Shown here piece by piece: positions 34,449-34,538 of a stretch of DNA of 34,538 nt (positions are counted from its first letter, which is position 1; every line of letters begins with the position of its first letter). A program made the translations under genes and the position numbers. The stretch lies in contig NZ_JAURXB010000208.1 of the NCBI RefSeq assembly GCF_030654605.1, positions 1 through 34,538 of the forward strand. The letters run 5' to 3'. Source of the DNA: Bradyrhizobium sp. (lineage in GTDB: Bacteria > Pseudomonadota > Alphaproteobacteria > Rhizobiales > Xanthobacteraceae). The notes beneath the pieces are model-generated. The model was not told the origin of the DNA. It saw only the letters and a list, made by a program, of their open reading frames with translations, and searched no databases.

Positions 34449-34538
34449 TCATTCATTTGCATCCCGTTTTGCGATGACGAGCGCTTTTTTGGCTCGGCGG
34501 TGCTTTGCGAGGATGGATTTGGCGCTGGCGGTCCACTT
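34449..34538 (-). CDS. C-terminal tail of a minus-strand gene (cut by window edge)
   Basis: The reverse strand reads KWTASAKSILAKHRRAKKAL and nine more codons (VIAKRDANE) to a TGA at 34451-34449 with no stop in the 30 codons visible. The basic residue pattern (AKHRRAKKAL) looks like a protein C terminus, and the frame is GC-rich in the way of a coding frame. Nothing more can be said; the rest lies outside the window. Being 1 nt after the nuclease-like gene's stop, it is convergent with it. Confidence 0.4.
   Translation of the reverse strand, partial: KWTASAKSILAKHRRAKKALVIAKRDANE

Overview
The window looks like chromosome of a Bradyrhizobium-type alphaproteobacterium (Nitrobacteraceae). The evidence is high GC with strong GC3, alphaproteobacterial versions of TrxB, GreA, CarA, CarB, DnaG and RpoD, a dimeric (Nitrobacter-type) chlorite dismutase, a FixK/FNR-type box, and several families of short palindromic repeats that I associate with this group. 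Genus is inferred from recalled sequences, not from a search.

Layout. 1-7012: the start of trxB (minus, cut by the window edge), a divergent Lrp/AsnC regulator with a palindromic operator candidate, two DoxX membrane genes (one a fused double copy), greA with a clear terminator, carB, and a structurally odd tRNA-Cys upstream of carB. 7079-12350: a SAM methyltransferase, dps, a cupin, a PaaI-type thioesterase, carA, an alpha/beta hydrolase and a GatB/YqeY protein. 12411-19631: an acyl-CoA synthetase, a DUF2189 membrane protein behind a FixK-type box, a hybrid sensor kinase, an ArsR/AHSA1 pair with a perfect palindromic operator, a small secreted protein and a LysE-type exporter. 19717-23351: an accessory stretch, in part of lower GC, with a membrane-anchored retropepsin-like protease, a tandem DUF3592 protein and small exported or hypothetical proteins. 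23391-28056: N-formylglutamate amidohydrolase, two transglutaminase-like proteins, a gamma-glutamylcyclotransferase-like protein, chlorite dismutase and a BrnT/BrnA toxin-antitoxin pair. 28219-32725: dnaG and rpoD, the replication/transcription core pair. 32892-34538: a low-GC two-gene cassette of unknown function whose second protein looks like a PD-(D/E)XK nuclease, then the tail of another minus-strand gene.

How the genes work together. carA and carB encode the two subunits of carbamoyl-phosphate synthetase but sit about 3.1 kb apart with unrelated genes between them. dnaG and rpoD are adjacent and co-directional. The ArsR/AHSA1 and brnT/brnA pairs are self-contained and probably autoregulated. 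The two transglutaminase-like genes form a tight operon.

Most striking points: (1) rpoD, encoding the essential primary sigma factor, is interrupted by an in-frame TAG exactly where a conserved lysine of [12 protein letters not shown] should be, just before region 2; (2) the tRNA-Cys-like gene has a non-standard anticodon arm and D-loop; (3) DnaG lacks all four classical zinc ligands; (4) the second transglutaminase-like protein has Ser where the catalytic His is expected; (5) the 3' cassette may be an undescribed nuclease-containing module. The rpoD stop may be a single-base sequence error, which only read data can decide.
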